NCBI RefSeq assembly: GCF_002113125.1
Contig: NZ_NEJP01000013.1
Coordinates: 124,001-188,000, forward strand
DNA length: 64,000 bases
Source: Pseudomonas sp. B20(2017)
GTDB lineage: Bacteria; Pseudomonadota; Gammaproteobacteria; Pseudomonadales; Pseudomonadaceae
Direction: 5' to 3'
Below, piece by piece: positions 1 through 8,953 of this stretch. The position numbers and the translations under genes are program-made. Position 1 is the stretch's first letter. Every line of letters begins with the position of its first letter. Below the pieces are notes generated by a model. That model was not told the origin of the DNA, ran no database searches, and saw only the letters and a list, made by a program, of their open reading frames with translations.

Positions 1-3000
1 TTCGGCGCTTTGCTGGTGAGGATCACTTCGTCCAGATACAGACTGTCGCTCGACAACGGCTTGCTACCGACCGGTTCCAGTTTGAAAGTGAAGGCTTCAT
101 CACCCGGCACCAGACGCGACAGGCGACGAGTGATGGTCACGGCCATCGGATCGACCGCCGGCTGCTGGGTCTGAAAACTCAGCGCCGCACGCAACGGACG
201 CTCCTGAGTGCCCGACACCGACAACACGCTCGGCACCGGTGTCGCACCCTGCCACGTCCAGTACATCTCGCCGGTCGCGCCGTAGTTTTTCTTCCAGCCG
301 TCGCCCGGTGCCAGCGCGATGGTCGGCGAAGCCTGGGCGATGCTGCGTTGCAGCCAGGTCAGCGCCAGCGCACGTTCAAGGGTCGACTGCTGTGGCAACA
401 GGCGTTGCAACAACGCTGTCGCGCGAGCCTGATCGAACGGTTGCAGCGACAGGTTCAGCGCTTCGGCAAACGGCTGCGAACTGACCGACAAGCGCTGTTG
501 CGCAGCACCCAGCTGACGATTGAACGCATCCGGCAAAGCGACTTTCGACTGCGTGGCCAGCGATGCGGTCAAGACCCGCGCCGCCGCCAGACCGAGCGCC
601 GAATCCGGATCGCCCATCACCAGACTGTCTTCGCCGTCGTCCATCAGGGTTTCGGCATTGCCTTCCCCGGCCTTGGCCAGATCCTCCAGCAAACCGCTAA
701 GCAGCGTGTTGACCGGCAAGTGCATCTGTTTGGCGAACGACAGGATCAGCGCCCGTTGCAGCAACGGCGTGTTCGGCGCCTGCTTGGCGTAAACCTCCAG
801 CACCCGCTGCCAATGCTCCGGCGGCAGGGTCAGATCCAGCACCTGACTGGCGTTCCAGTCGGCGTAGTAGGCGTAAGCGGTGAGGAACGCATCCGGTTCA
901 CCGTCGAACCCCCACCAGGTAAAGCTCGCCGACGGCCCGGCCATTTGCACCAGGCGCAGACGGCTGTTCTGCATGATCAGGCGCAAGCGGTCGCGAATCT
1001 GCGGGCTCGACGCCAGCGACGGATAAGCGATGCTCAGCGGCAGCAAGCGGCTGGCGGTCTGTTCGACGCCGCCATACGGATAGCTCAGCAGATCGTCGAG
1101 GGCGGAGCGGAACAGCGCTTGCGGGCTGTCATCCAGACGCAGGCGAATGTCGGTGGCGTCCGCCGGCAGAGTCAACGGTGTGTCGCCGCTGGCCACATCC
1201 AGGCTCTGGGTCTGCGTCACTTGCCAGCCTTCGCCGGTTGCGGTCAGACGTACCGCGAGGGCGTCGGCGGTTTTGCCGTCCTGCACCAGTTCGGCGGTCC
1301 ACTCGCCGGTGGCCAATGCGAACGCTGGTAGCGGCAGGTAGTTGATGCCGTTGTTGAGGGTCACGGGCAAGCGCTGTTCGGCGCCGGCGTAGTGCGTCAC
1401 CAGCTCAGCCTTGACCGGTTTCTCGGCCTGGCTGAAGGCGAACACGCCGAGTTGTGGCTGATCGTCCTTGCGGAATTTGCTCGGCCCGCTCCACTTCAGG
1501 TACAGCGGTTTCTCCGAGCGCACGAACTGCTTCTTCTGCCCGACCTGACCGTCATCGGCAATCGCCCGCGCGGTGATGCGCCAGCGGGTCAGCGAGTCCG
1601 GCATCTTGAAGGTGAAGCGGGTTTTGCCGTCGGCGTCGGTCAGCAACTCTGGCTGCCACGCAGCGGTGTCGACGTCTTCGCGACGCGGCCGCTCCAGCAC
1701 TTTCACCCCGCGTTCGCTGCGGTTGGCCTTGCCCGGTGCGCCGGGGCTGCCCGGCAATGCCACGTCGTAGCTGATGAACGACAGGCTGGCGCTGGTGCGC
1801 ACGTTGTTGCGGCGCGGGTGGTAGAAGAACTGGTCGATGGTCGGCGCGACTTCCGGTTGCAGCGCGTAAACCATTTCGTCGACCACGCTGACCGTCAGGT
1901 GCGCCGGAACAGCCTTGCCGGCGAACTGGGTGGTCAGGTCGACCGTCACGGTATCGCCCGGTTGATAGGTGTCTTTGTCGGTCTTGACCGCCACGTCGAT
2001 CTGCGGCGCAACCACCTTGATCCCGGCGTTCTGGAAGCTGTACTGACCGCCCTTGGTGTAGAGCACGGAGAACGTCAGGTTCGGCGCGAAATTGTCTTTC
2101 ACCGGAATGCGTGCGCGGTATTGGGTATCGCTGAGCTTTTCCAGTTTCAGCCAGTCGCCGCCCTTGGCCAGCAGCGCGGTGGCTTCGACCTTGTCACGCT
2201 CCAGCGAAAGCAGCGCATCGCTGACCGGCTCGGGAAAAGTGATCAGCGCCAGCGCTTCGTCGCCGGCTTTGTACTCGGGTTTGTCGAGGACGATTTCCAC
2301 GGTGCCCGGCACAGCCTTCACGCCGTCGCCGGTGACCGAATGACCGGTCGCACCAAGCACTCGACCGTGCTGATCCTTCAGCGACAGGTTGTAGGTCCCC
2401 GGACGGTCGAACGTCACGCTGAAGCCTTTGTCTTTCGCCGCCAGTTTGCCTTCGCCGGTGGTCTGGTCTTCGAGTCGAACCCAGCTATAGCCGCTCGGCA
2501 CCACGGCCTGGGCCTGTTCACTGCCGCCCTCGTTGGCGTAGCTGAACGCGACCTTGTCACCGACCGCGCTGAAACGCTGCGGCGCAGTCAGACGGAAGCT
2601 GGCGGCGCCGCGGTCGATAAGAATTTCCTTGGTGGTCTTGACCCGATACGCCGCGCCATCGCTGGCAAACACGGTGAGCATGTAGCGGCTCGGTTTGTCG
2701 GCGGCCGGTAGGTCGAGGGTCGCGTTGCCCTTGCCGTCGGTGGTCAGTTCGGTGCTGGTCAGCTCGACCGGGAATTGCCCGAGGTATTGCAGCTCGTTGT
2801 CGACCATCGACAGTTGCTGGGCGCGCAGGCTCAGGGTCAGTTTGGCGTTGGCAACCGGTTTGCCGTCCGGGTACAGCAGCACCAGGCTGCCTTTCACCGG
2901 CTCGCCGGTGCGGTAATCCTGCTTGGCCAGATTCAGCGAGATTTCGAAGTGCGGCTTGATGTACTCCGCCACCCGGAACGCACTGCTGTAGGCCTGATCC

Positions 3001-4250
3001 TTGTAATTGAAACGCAGCTCGTAACCACCGGCCACCGCGTTGTCCGGCAACTGGAAACGGCCCTGGGTGCCGGCCTTCGAATCGAGTTTCAGGTCGAGGC
3101 GCTGCAACTCGGTGCCGGTGGCATCGAGCACGCTGACATTGACGTCCGCCGCCCCCGGCAACACCGAGTCCCGCGCGTTCTTGAATTCGCGGCCGACGAT
3201 TTTCAGCGACACCCAGTCGCCCGGGCGATACAGCGGCCGGTCGGTGAACGCGTAGAGTTTGGTGTCGTAGATTTCGCTGTCGTAATAGAAGTTTTCCGAA
3301 ACGAATACGCCGCCCTCTTCGTCCTCGCCAATCACGAACGAACGCTCGGGGCTGACGTGTTTCAGACGCAGCAGACCATCGGTGTCGGTGGCGCCGCTGC
3401 TCATCACGCCGAGGCCGTCGGTCCACAGCACATTGACCTTCGGCACCGAGCTGCCTTCGTGTTTGCGCGCAGCCCATACCAGCAATTCGTCGCCGGCAAT
3501 CTTGCTCACCGCCACAGTGTTGGAAACGAACACCATGGTGGTCGCGCGGTACTTGCCGATCAGCGCTTCGACCAGATACAGGCCCGGTTTCAGATTGCCC
3601 AGCGGTATGTAGACGTTGCCCGGCGCGACGCTGACGAACTCGCTGGAAGACCCGGCCAGATTGACGCCTGTCGGTGGCTGGATCGGTTTGGCCCGCCACA
3701 GCGGATAGCGGAACTGGCTGACCACAGGCAGGCCCGGAATCAGGGCGAACTGCGGTTGCGCGTCGTACGGCGTCGGCGCGGCGATGGCGTTGCCCATCTT
3801 CAGCTCCGGCACTTCCTCGGTGACTTGCTGGCGCGACTCGTAGGAGAACGCACGCTGCATCACCCGACGTGATTTGCGGTACCAGTTGTCCCACAGGTAC
3901 GCGAGGGTGTTCGACAGGCCTTCGCCCTTGAACTGGCCGTCACTGACCACGCGGTGCAGGTTCTTCTGGCGCTTGAGGAAGTCCAGCGGCTTGTCGATCT
4001 TGTACACACGGATGTCGGCGCCGCCGTACGGTTCCATGCGGAAACGGCGGTAGTCGCGGCCCGGCGCTTCGAGGCGAACCACCGCCTGTTCGTCGGCGGC
4101 GAAACTGCTGTCGGCCAGCAGGAAAAAGCTCTCACCGGAGACCGGCGTATAACCGCTTGGCTCCACGGAGTCTTCGGCATTCACGGCCGAAAACGGCAGG
4201 ACTGACAGCAACAGAAAAGGCAGTAAACGCAGCATGCGGGCACCGGTCAT
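1..4250 (-). CDS. magD: MagD-like bacterial alpha-2-macroglobulin, C-terminus cut by window edge
   Basis: Large periplasmic/inner-membrane macroglobulin homologue; in P. aeruginosa MagD binds host elastase and sits in a complex with MagA, MagB and MagF. The frame is open from ATG 4250 to base 1 (1416 residues); by the 165-kDa size of MagD roughly 100 residues are missing. A hydrophobic signal segment follows the start (MLRLLPFLLLSVLPFSAVNA). The segment around residues 1050-1075 reads SYPYGGVEQTASRLLPL, the place of the thioester in other macroglobulins, but the cysteine of CxEQ is Gly at residue 1061. This matches the YfaS/MagD branch, which lacks a thioester. The ATG overlaps the magC stop (ATGA), so translation is probably coupled. 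A second ATG at 4235 gives an equally good signal peptide. Confidence 0.93.
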   Translation of the reverse strand, partial: MTGARMLRLLPFLLLSVLPFSAVNAEDSVEPSGYTPVSGESFFLLADSSFAADEQAVVRLEAPGRDYRRFRMEPYGGADIRVYKIDKPLDFLKRQKNLHRVVSDGQFKGEGLSNTLAYLWDNWYRKSRRVMQRAFSYESRQQVTEEVPELKMGNAIAAPTPYDAQPQFALIPGLPVVSQFRYPLWRAKPIQPPTGVNLAGSSSEFVSVAPGNVYIPLGNLKPGLYLVEALIGKYRATTMVFVSNTVAVSKIAGDELLVWAARKHEGSSVPKVNVLWTDGLGVMSSGATDTDGLLRLKHVSPERSFVIGEDEEGGVFVSENFYYDSEIYDTKLYAFTDRPLYRPGDWVSLKIVGREFKNARDSVLPGAADVNVSVLDATGTELQRLDLKLDSKAGTQGRFQLPDNAVAGGYELRFNYKDQAYSSAFRVAEYIKPHFEISLNLAKQDYRTGEPVKGSLVLLYPDGKPVANAKLTLSLRAQQLSMVDNELQYLGQFPVELTSTELTTDGKGNATLDLPAADKPSRYMLTVFASDGAAYRVKTTKEILIDRGAASFRLTAPQRFSAVGDKVAFSYANEGGSEQAQAVVPSGYSWVRLEDQTTGEGKLAAKDKGFSVTFDRPGTYNLSLKDQHGRVLGATGHSVTGDGVKAVPGTVEIVLDKPEYKAGDEALALITFPEPVSDALLSLERDKVEATALLAKGGDWLKLEKLSDTQYRARIPVKDNFAPNLTFSVLYTKGGQYSFQNAGIKVVAPQIDVAVKTDKDTYQPGDTVTVDLTTQFAGKAVPAHLTVSVVDEMVYALQPEVAPTIDQFFYHPRRNNVRTSASLSFISYDVALPGSPGAPGKANRSERGVKVLERPRREDVDTAAWQPELLTDADGKTRFTFKMPDSLTRWRITARAIADDGQVGQKKQFVRSEKPLYLKWSGPSKFRKDDQPQLGVFAFSQAEKPVKAELVTHYAGAEQRLPVTLNNGINYLPLPAFALATGEWTAELVQDGKTADALAVRLTATGEGWQVTQTQSLDVASGDTPLTLPADATDIRLRLDDSPQALFRSALDDLLSYPYGGVEQTASRLLPLSIAYPSLASSPQIRDRLRLIMQNSRLRLVQMAGPSASFTWWGFDGEPDAFLTAYAYYADWNASQVLDLTLPPEHWQRVLEVYAKQAPNTPLLQRALILSFAKQMHLPVNTLLSGLLEDLAKAGEGNAETLMDDGEDSLVMGDPDSALGLAAARVLTASLATQSKVALPDAFNRQLGAAQQRLSVSSQPFAEALNLSLQPFDQARATALLQRLLPQQSTLERALALTWLQRSIAQASPTIALAPGDGWKKNYGATGEMYWTWQGATPVPSVLSVSGTQERPLRAALSFQTQQPAVDPMAVTITRRLSRLVPGDEAFTFKLEPVGSKPLSSDSLYLDEVILTSKAP

Positions 4251-4885
4251 TGGGAGAGAAAGTTCAGTCGATAGACGCCGATGAAGTTGGGGTTGGCTGC
4301 GTCGGGTATCCATCGGGTGTCCTTCCATGTCATGAGTTGCTGCAGGCTTGCCGAACGCATGCCGTTGTCGGTTGGGGTGGTCGTGCCGGTGTGATAGGCG
4401 ATGTAGCGGCCCATCCAGATCATCAGGTGCTGGTCGTCGCCTTGATCGAAAAACATCAGATCGCCGGGCCGTGCCTGGGACACGTCGCGGCCGATCAGAT
4501 GGCTGTTGAACTGAATCAGTTTGATTGCGTTGACGTAGGGCCCGACCTTGCCGCCGCCCTGCTGCCATTGCTGGGCGAGCTTGCGCTGATCGGCGCTGAG
4601 GTCCAGCTCCGGCGGCAGGTAGCGATTGGACACGCCATTGCTGCGCAGCCATTTGTCATCATGGACTTTCAGCGCTTCGTTGGCGGCAAACCGCACCAGC
4701 CCGGCGCAGTCCTGCTGATACCAGCGCGGGCTCGGGCCTTTGCTCAACTGCTCCTGAGCGATGCGCACGAACCAGGCGCGAAACACCTGGGACTGCTGCG
4801 GATCGAGGGCCGGAGTCTCAACGGCTCGGGCACCGGCGCTGAGCAACAGCGCCAGAAGGCCAAGGCTGCGAATCAATCCAGTCAC
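4247..4885 (-). CDS. magC: MagC-like DUF1175 (YfaT-family) protein
   Basis: Third gene of the mag operon, in the same position as E. coli yfaT before yfaS. The product is about 212 residues with a signal peptide (TGLIRSLGLLALLLSAGARA) and an NlpC/P60-like look: a Cys in QQDCAGLVRF and a His in DDQHLMIWMG, with an AYHTG segment later. Whether it is an active cysteine hydrolase is inference. The frame is open upstream to ATG 4918, but I choose GTG 4885 because it overlaps the magB stop as GTGA, places the signal peptide at the N-terminus and parallels the ATGA junction with magD. The function of this family is unknown. Confidence 0.87.
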   Translation of the reverse strand: MTGLIRSLGLLALLLSAGARAVETPALDPQQSQVFRAWFVRIAQEQLSKGPSPRWYQQDCAGLVRFAANEALKVHDDKWLRSNGVSNRYLPPELDLSADQRKLAQQWQQGGGKVGPYVNAIKLIQFNSHLIGRDVSQARPGDLMFFDQGDDQHLMIWMGRYIAYHTGTTTPTDNGMRSASLQQLMTWKDTRWIPDAANPNFIGVYRLNFLSQ

Positions 4886-6615
4886 AGCGCTTTCCACTCC
4901 AGCGGCAGCCATTGCCAATGACCGTCAGGCTCGCTGCCTTCGGGCAGGGTCAGGGCGTATTTGCCCATGCCGCCGAGGGTGCGCAGTTTCGGGATCAGGT
5001 AGGTTTGCGCGGCGTTGTAGAACACCGGCTCCATGTCCTGCGGCAGGCTGTCGAGGGTTTCCTGCTGGATCAGTTGCGCCATTGAATCCGGGCCGAAGTA
5101 GATCGGCATCAGCACGTCTTTCGGCAGTACGTCAGCCATCGGCGGGAAGCGTTTGTCGAGGGTGCCGAGGGCCTTGTCGACCAGTTTGTCGTCGAGGGAA
5201 AACAGCAGCGTCGAACCGTGGCGCGCCAGGCTGACTTTCATGAACGCACGGCCGGTGATCGCGTTCGGGTTCTCGGCATCCTTGGCCGCGTACGGACCGA
5301 AGTTGGAACTGATCTGACGCTGCCAGAGGTGGCTCTGGCCTTCCTGTTTCTCGACTACCGGGAACGCGTGCTCGTCGACTTTGCCTTCGTAGGCACCGAC
5401 CATCGAATCGAACAGTGTGCCGATATCCGCGTCGAGTTTGCCGTTGTCTTCGTCATTCAGGCTCGCCACCAGCAATGGCGTGTACAGCCGCGAATCGGCA
5501 TACCAGCACAGGCCCGCCGCGCCGGCCACCTGTTCGGTGAGTTTCTGCGCCACCGCTTCTTCGGCGCCGAGCTTCACCAGCAGCGGTTTCTGCGGTTCAG
5601 CCGCCACCGGCAGGGTCACGCAGGCACTGGCGCCCAGCGGCATGGCTTGCCAGACCGGTTTGAAATCGAAGTCCGGCTGGTTCTCCAGCTCGTCCATCGC
5701 GAGATAGCTGTGCCAGCCCTTGTCGTCCATGTCGAAACGCAAACCGGCGAAGTTCGGGATGAAACGCTGGTAACCCATGGCCAGGACGCTGGAATTGACC
5801 GACAGGCGCTGTTTGGTTTCAGGTGTCTTGGCCGAGAGCCCGAATGCTTCGGGGAACAGTTTTTCACCGTTGAGCAACGCCGCCAGCGCTTGCGGCGAAA
5901 TATGGCCGGACTCTTCGGAAGCACCACTTTCAGGGTCGTAGAACTTGGTCGGATTCGACAGCACCACCAGTTTGTCGCCACGGGAGGCGAACAACAGGGA
6001 TTTGCCGGCGTTGTAGGTCAATTGATAGAGCGGCACTTCATCGCCGCCGACTTTCAGGGTGCTGAACTCGCTCAACTGCGAATCATCCAGCGCGACTTTC
6101 GCCAGCGGCTCGAGCACTTTGGCCAGCCCGCCGCGATCCATCACCAACAGGAAATCCTTCAAGCGACCGTCGGCGCCACGCCACAGCGCGACGTCTGCCG
6201 GTTGATCGAAGAGCTGCTCGATCAGGCTGTCCTGCAACTTCAGGTCATGCTCGTAGATGATCCGTCGCAGACTGCCGATCAGCCCGAGGCGATCGGCGTG
6301 GGTTTCGTAATAGAAGACGAAATCCTCGGTGAGCGTGGCCTTGAGGAACGGCACCGTCAGCAGGTCCTTGGGCAACTGGCTCAGGGAGCGGGTTTCCAGC
6401 AGCGCGTCCGGGCGGCTGAGGCCGAGCTTGTCGCTGGCCAACTCCGCTGGTGGCGCCTTGGGTTTGTGCATCAGCCAGCCGAGCCCGCCCGCCACGCCGG
6501 CCACCAGGCACAGCCCGACCGCCAGCAACGGCCAGCGCCGGGAAGGTTTGCCCGCAGGTGTTACGGCGGCCGGTGTAGCAGTGTTATCGCTCATCTTTCC
6601 AGAACCCGAGTTCAT
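4882..6615 (-). CDS. magB: MagB-like DUF2138 (YfaA-family) membrane-anchored protein
   Basis: Second gene of the mag operon. The 577-residue product has a short cytoplasmic N-terminus, one transmembrane helix (WPLLAVGLCLVAGVAGGLGW, about residues 28-47) and a long periplasmic domain of the DUF2138 type. P. aeruginosa MagB is one of the partners that hold MagD in the inner membrane. Two starts are possible: ATG 6615, or ATG 6594 (MSDNTATPAAV), which has GGAAAG directly before it. Neither ribosome site is clearly better. The stop overlaps the magC GTG start. Confidence 0.88.
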   Translation of the reverse strand: MNSGSGKMSDNTATPAAVTPAGKPSRRWPLLAVGLCLVAGVAGGLGWLMHKPKAPPAELASDKLGLSRPDALLETRSLSQLPKDLLTVPFLKATLTEDFVFYYETHADRLGLIGSLRRIIYEHDLKLQDSLIEQLFDQPADVALWRGADGRLKDFLLVMDRGGLAKVLEPLAKVALDDSQLSEFSTLKVGGDEVPLYQLTYNAGKSLLFASRGDKLVVLSNPTKFYDPESGASEESGHISPQALAALLNGEKLFPEAFGLSAKTPETKQRLSVNSSVLAMGYQRFIPNFAGLRFDMDDKGWHSYLAMDELENQPDFDFKPVWQAMPLGASACVTLPVAAEPQKPLLVKLGAEEAVAQKLTEQVAGAAGLCWYADSRLYTPLLVASLNDEDNGKLDADIGTLFDSMVGAYEGKVDEHAFPVVEKQEGQSHLWQRQISSNFGPYAAKDAENPNAITGRAFMKVSLARHGSTLLFSLDDKLVDKALGTLDKRFPPMADVLPKDVLMPIYFGPDSMAQLIQQETLDSLPQDMEPVFYNAAQTYLIPKLRTLGGMGKYALTLPEGSEPDGHWQWLPLEWKAL

Positions 6616-6629
6616 CCGTGGCGGGATGC

Positions 6630-7421
6630 TTAATAGTTGAAAGTCTTGACCAGCAGCAGATCACCGATGGCCCGCAGGGGCACGATGAACGTTTCGCGTT
6701 TTTCGTCGACGGTGTTTTCGTTGAGCACCAGCGTGATTTGCGAGGTGATGACCTCGTTCTGGTTGCTGGTCTCCTCGAAGTTATAGCCGCCGTTACCGAA
6801 GTTGCCCCAATAGTTGACGTAAACCAGATAGGTGCCGTGCAGCGGCGCCGTCATGGTGAACATTTCCGGGCCGGGGCCATCGACGCCGTCGGGGTCGAGG
6901 CCGCCGCCGTTGCTCATCGCCGGGCGCGCCCAGAAGGCGTGCTGGCCGTCAGGCGTAATGACGTGCAGGTCGAGTTCGGCTTTAGGGTCGTCCCAACCGA
7001 GCACCACGCGGATCCGCGCCGGCGTGCGCAAATGGTTGGCTTCGTAGAATTGAACGCGCTTGAGCGACTGGCCGTCGGCGCTGATCACCTCGACGCTGTT
7101 GGAACCGGCGCCAAACGCGTACGGCCGGGCGAAACGGCCCTGGTCGTCGGTGTACAGATTCAGTGGATTGCCATTCACCGCCAGGCTGTGCGGCGGCCGT
7201 AGATGCCCAATGGCCTTGAGCTGGCCCTCGATCATCGTGCGATTGCGCTGGATGCCGCGATCGATGGGCGGCGTGGGATAGGCGACTTGCGGGTTTTCCG
7301 TGCGATCGAGCAGCCCGTGATAGCGCCAGCCGCCCACCGGCTCCGACAGCTCCGCGCTCGGCGCCGCCAGCAGCGCGGGCGCGCAGGCCAACCCGATCAG
7401 CAGCAAAAGAAGTGAACGCAT
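6630..7421 (-). CDS. magA: MagA-like DUF2135 (YfaP-family) periplasmic protein
   Basis: First gene of the mag operon, 263 residues. A clear signal peptide (MRSLLLLLIGLACAPALLAA) precedes a DUF2135-type domain whose core is visible as VVLGWDDPKAELDLHVITPD and VDGPGPEMFTM, ending in a beta-rich YLVYVNYWGNFG segment. MagA co-purifies with MagD in P. aeruginosa. The start has a strong Shine-Dalgarno sequence, AGGAGG, 6 bases upstream. That AGGAGG lies in a GCAGGAGGC context that would also fit an RsmA/CsrA site; mag expression is RetS/RsmA-controlled in P. aeruginosa, but the site here is inference. Confidence 0.88.
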   Translation of the reverse strand: MRSLLLLLIGLACAPALLAAPSAELSEPVGGWRYHGLLDRTENPQVAYPTPPIDRGIQRNRTMIEGQLKAIGHLRPPHSLAVNGNPLNLYTDDQGRFARPYAFGAGSNSVEVISADGQSLKRVQFYEANHLRTPARIRVVLGWDDPKAELDLHVITPDGQHAFWARPAMSNGGGLDPDGVDGPGPEMFTMTAPLHGTYLVYVNYWGNFGNGGYNFEETSNQNEVITSQITLVLNENTVDEKRETFIVPLRAIGDLLLVKTFNY

Positions 7422-7537
7422 GTGATGCCTCCTGCCATGCCTGAACGAAACCTTGCACCCGATCCTCGGTACTTCACAGCGCTGAAAACTGCGTTTCGTC
7501 TGAAAGACCCGTGACTGTCGGGTCGTAGAAGGCGCGA

Positions 7538-7566
7538 AGGTTAGCGATTCGGCAGTTTTTTAACAA
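7538..7566 (-). promoter_or_regulatory. Candidate sigma-70 promoter of the mag operon
   Basis: On the minus strand TTGTTA (7566-7561) and TAACCT (7543-7538) are separated by 17 bases, upstream of magA. A GACCCG/CGGGTC hairpin lies just downstream at 7506-7524, in the presumed leader. Assigned by consensus only. Confidence 0.45.
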
Positions 7567-7613
7567 TCGGATACATGTGGATTTGCGGTGGGAATCACGG
7601 CGACCGGTGGACG

Positions 7614-7678
7614 GTGAGCCGAATAGGCGTCATATTCGGCTCACGAAATGAGCCGAATAGCACTTCTATTCGGCTCAC
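7614..7678. promoter_or_regulatory. Duplicated 31-bp dyad, probable operator of the Fic-HTH gene
   Basis: Two near-identical inverted repeats stand in tandem: GTGAGCCGAATA-N7-TATTCGGCTCAC at 7614-7644, and TGAGCCGAATA-N7-TATTCGGCTCA at 7649-7677. The four half-sites are identical over 11 bases and both spacers are 7 bases although their sequences differ, which points to protein binding rather than an RNA hairpin. The dyads end 21 bases before the Fic start. The obvious candidate ligand is the winged helix-turn-helix at the end of the Fic protein itself. Confidence 0.75.
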
Positions 7679-7698
7679 GCACTCAGGAACGGCATTTC

Positions 7699-8833
7699 AT
7701 GGCAACTCACTGGATCTGGCAGCAACCTGATTGGCCCGACTTCATCTGGCAGGCAGAGCGTCTCACTACGCTGTTGCGCGAATGCGTTCAGGCGCAGGGA
7801 CAATTGATGGGCATGGCGGGATCAGTGGGTAATTCACTGAGCGCCCAGACTGAGCTGGACGCGTTGCTGCAGAACATCGTGACCTCCTCGGCCATCGAGG
7901 GGGAGCAGTTGAATGTTGAATCCGTGCGTTCTTCATTGGCACGACGTCTGGGGCTGGAATCACCGGATGGCGACAACGTCAGCAAGCGCAGCGAGGGGCT
8001 GGCGCAACTGATGCTCGATGCCACTCAACGTTTTGCCGAACCGCTGACGCTGGAACGATTGCTGGAATGGCATTCATGGCTGTTTCCAGAACAGGAGAGT
8101 GGTTTCCTTTCGCGAGCAATCAATATCGGCTCATTACGCGGCGATGAGCCGATGCAGGTGGTTTCCGGGCGAATCGACCGCCCGACCGTGCACTTCGAGG
8201 CGCCACCGCGACAAGGGCTTGAGCGACAACTCGACAGTTTTCTCAAATGGTTCGACGCCAGTCAGCATCAGGCAGGCCTCGATCCTCTACTGCGAGCCGG
8301 TATCGCGCACTTCTGGTTCGTCACTTTGCACCCGTTCGATGACGGCAACGGCCGTCTTACCCGCACTCTCACCGATCTGGCACTGGCTCAGGGCGAAGCG
8401 CAGGCGATTCGTTTTTATGCGATGTCCGCCAGCATTCTCGATGATCGTGCGGGCTATTACCGGATTCTCGAATCCAGCCAGAAAGCCACGCTGGACATCA
8501 CCGACTGGCTCGCATGGTTCCTGCAAACCTTGCTGCGCAGCCTGCAACAGGCCATTGCGCGGATTGAAAGTGTGTTGGGAAAATCACGCTTCTGGCAGGC
8601 GCACCGGGAATCCGGGCTGTCGGCGGAGCAGATCAAAAGTGCTCAATCGTTTGCTCGACGGTGGTGAACGTGGTTTCGAGCACGGCATCAGTGCGGCGCA
8701 GTATCAGTCGGAAACAAAACTGTCCAAGGCCACAGCAACCAGGCATTTGGCTGAATTGGTCAAGAAAAAATGTTTGAAACGGACAGCCGCAGGAGGGCGG
8801 AGCAGTCGCTACCAAATCAACTCTCCAGACTAA
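7699..8833 (+). pseudogene. Fic-family AMP transferase with C-terminal winged HTH, split by a +1 frameshift
   Basis: Residues 1-313 read as a DUF4172-Fic protein: N-terminal W-rich segment (MATHWIWQQPDWPDFIW), a self-inhibitory motif SSAIEGE with Glu67, and the catalytic HPFDDGNGR loop at residues 211-219. At the AAAA run 8635-8638 the frame leaves the conserved reading and stops at 8667. Dropping one A continues another 64 codons to 8833 with a clear winged helix (TKLSKATATRHLAELVKKK). The original protein was thus about 377 residues. An intact ORF of the Fic part alone runs 7699-8667, so an active Fic enzyme without its DNA-binding tail may still be made. A GTG at 8639 could start the tail separately. 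ATG 7648 lies inside the second dyad and is unlikely to be the start. Sequencing error is possible. Confidence 0.8.
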
Positions 8834-8953
8834 GTGCGCTGCCAAGCATTATCCAGTTTCAATTCAAGATTTCGACTGGAGCTCAATGTCATCTCATGGT
8901 CAACTACGGCCAGAAAATCCGTCGGCAAGGACGGGAAAAATAGAGGTACTCCT

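Noticed and set aside
2557..3894. Open frame of 445 codons on the minus strand inside magD
   Set aside because: It is a different frame of the magD coding strand; the macroglobulin frame is continuous from 4250 to the edge.
5218..6633. 471-codon plus-strand frame opposite magB
   Set aside because: Composition is that of a shadow frame, with no signal or domain, whereas magB has a membrane anchor and conserved neighbours.
8099..8833. Plus-strand frame treated as an independent 244-codon gene
   Set aside because: Its first 180 codons are a shadow of the Fic frame; only the last 64 are meaningful, and these belong to the frameshifted Fic-HTH gene.
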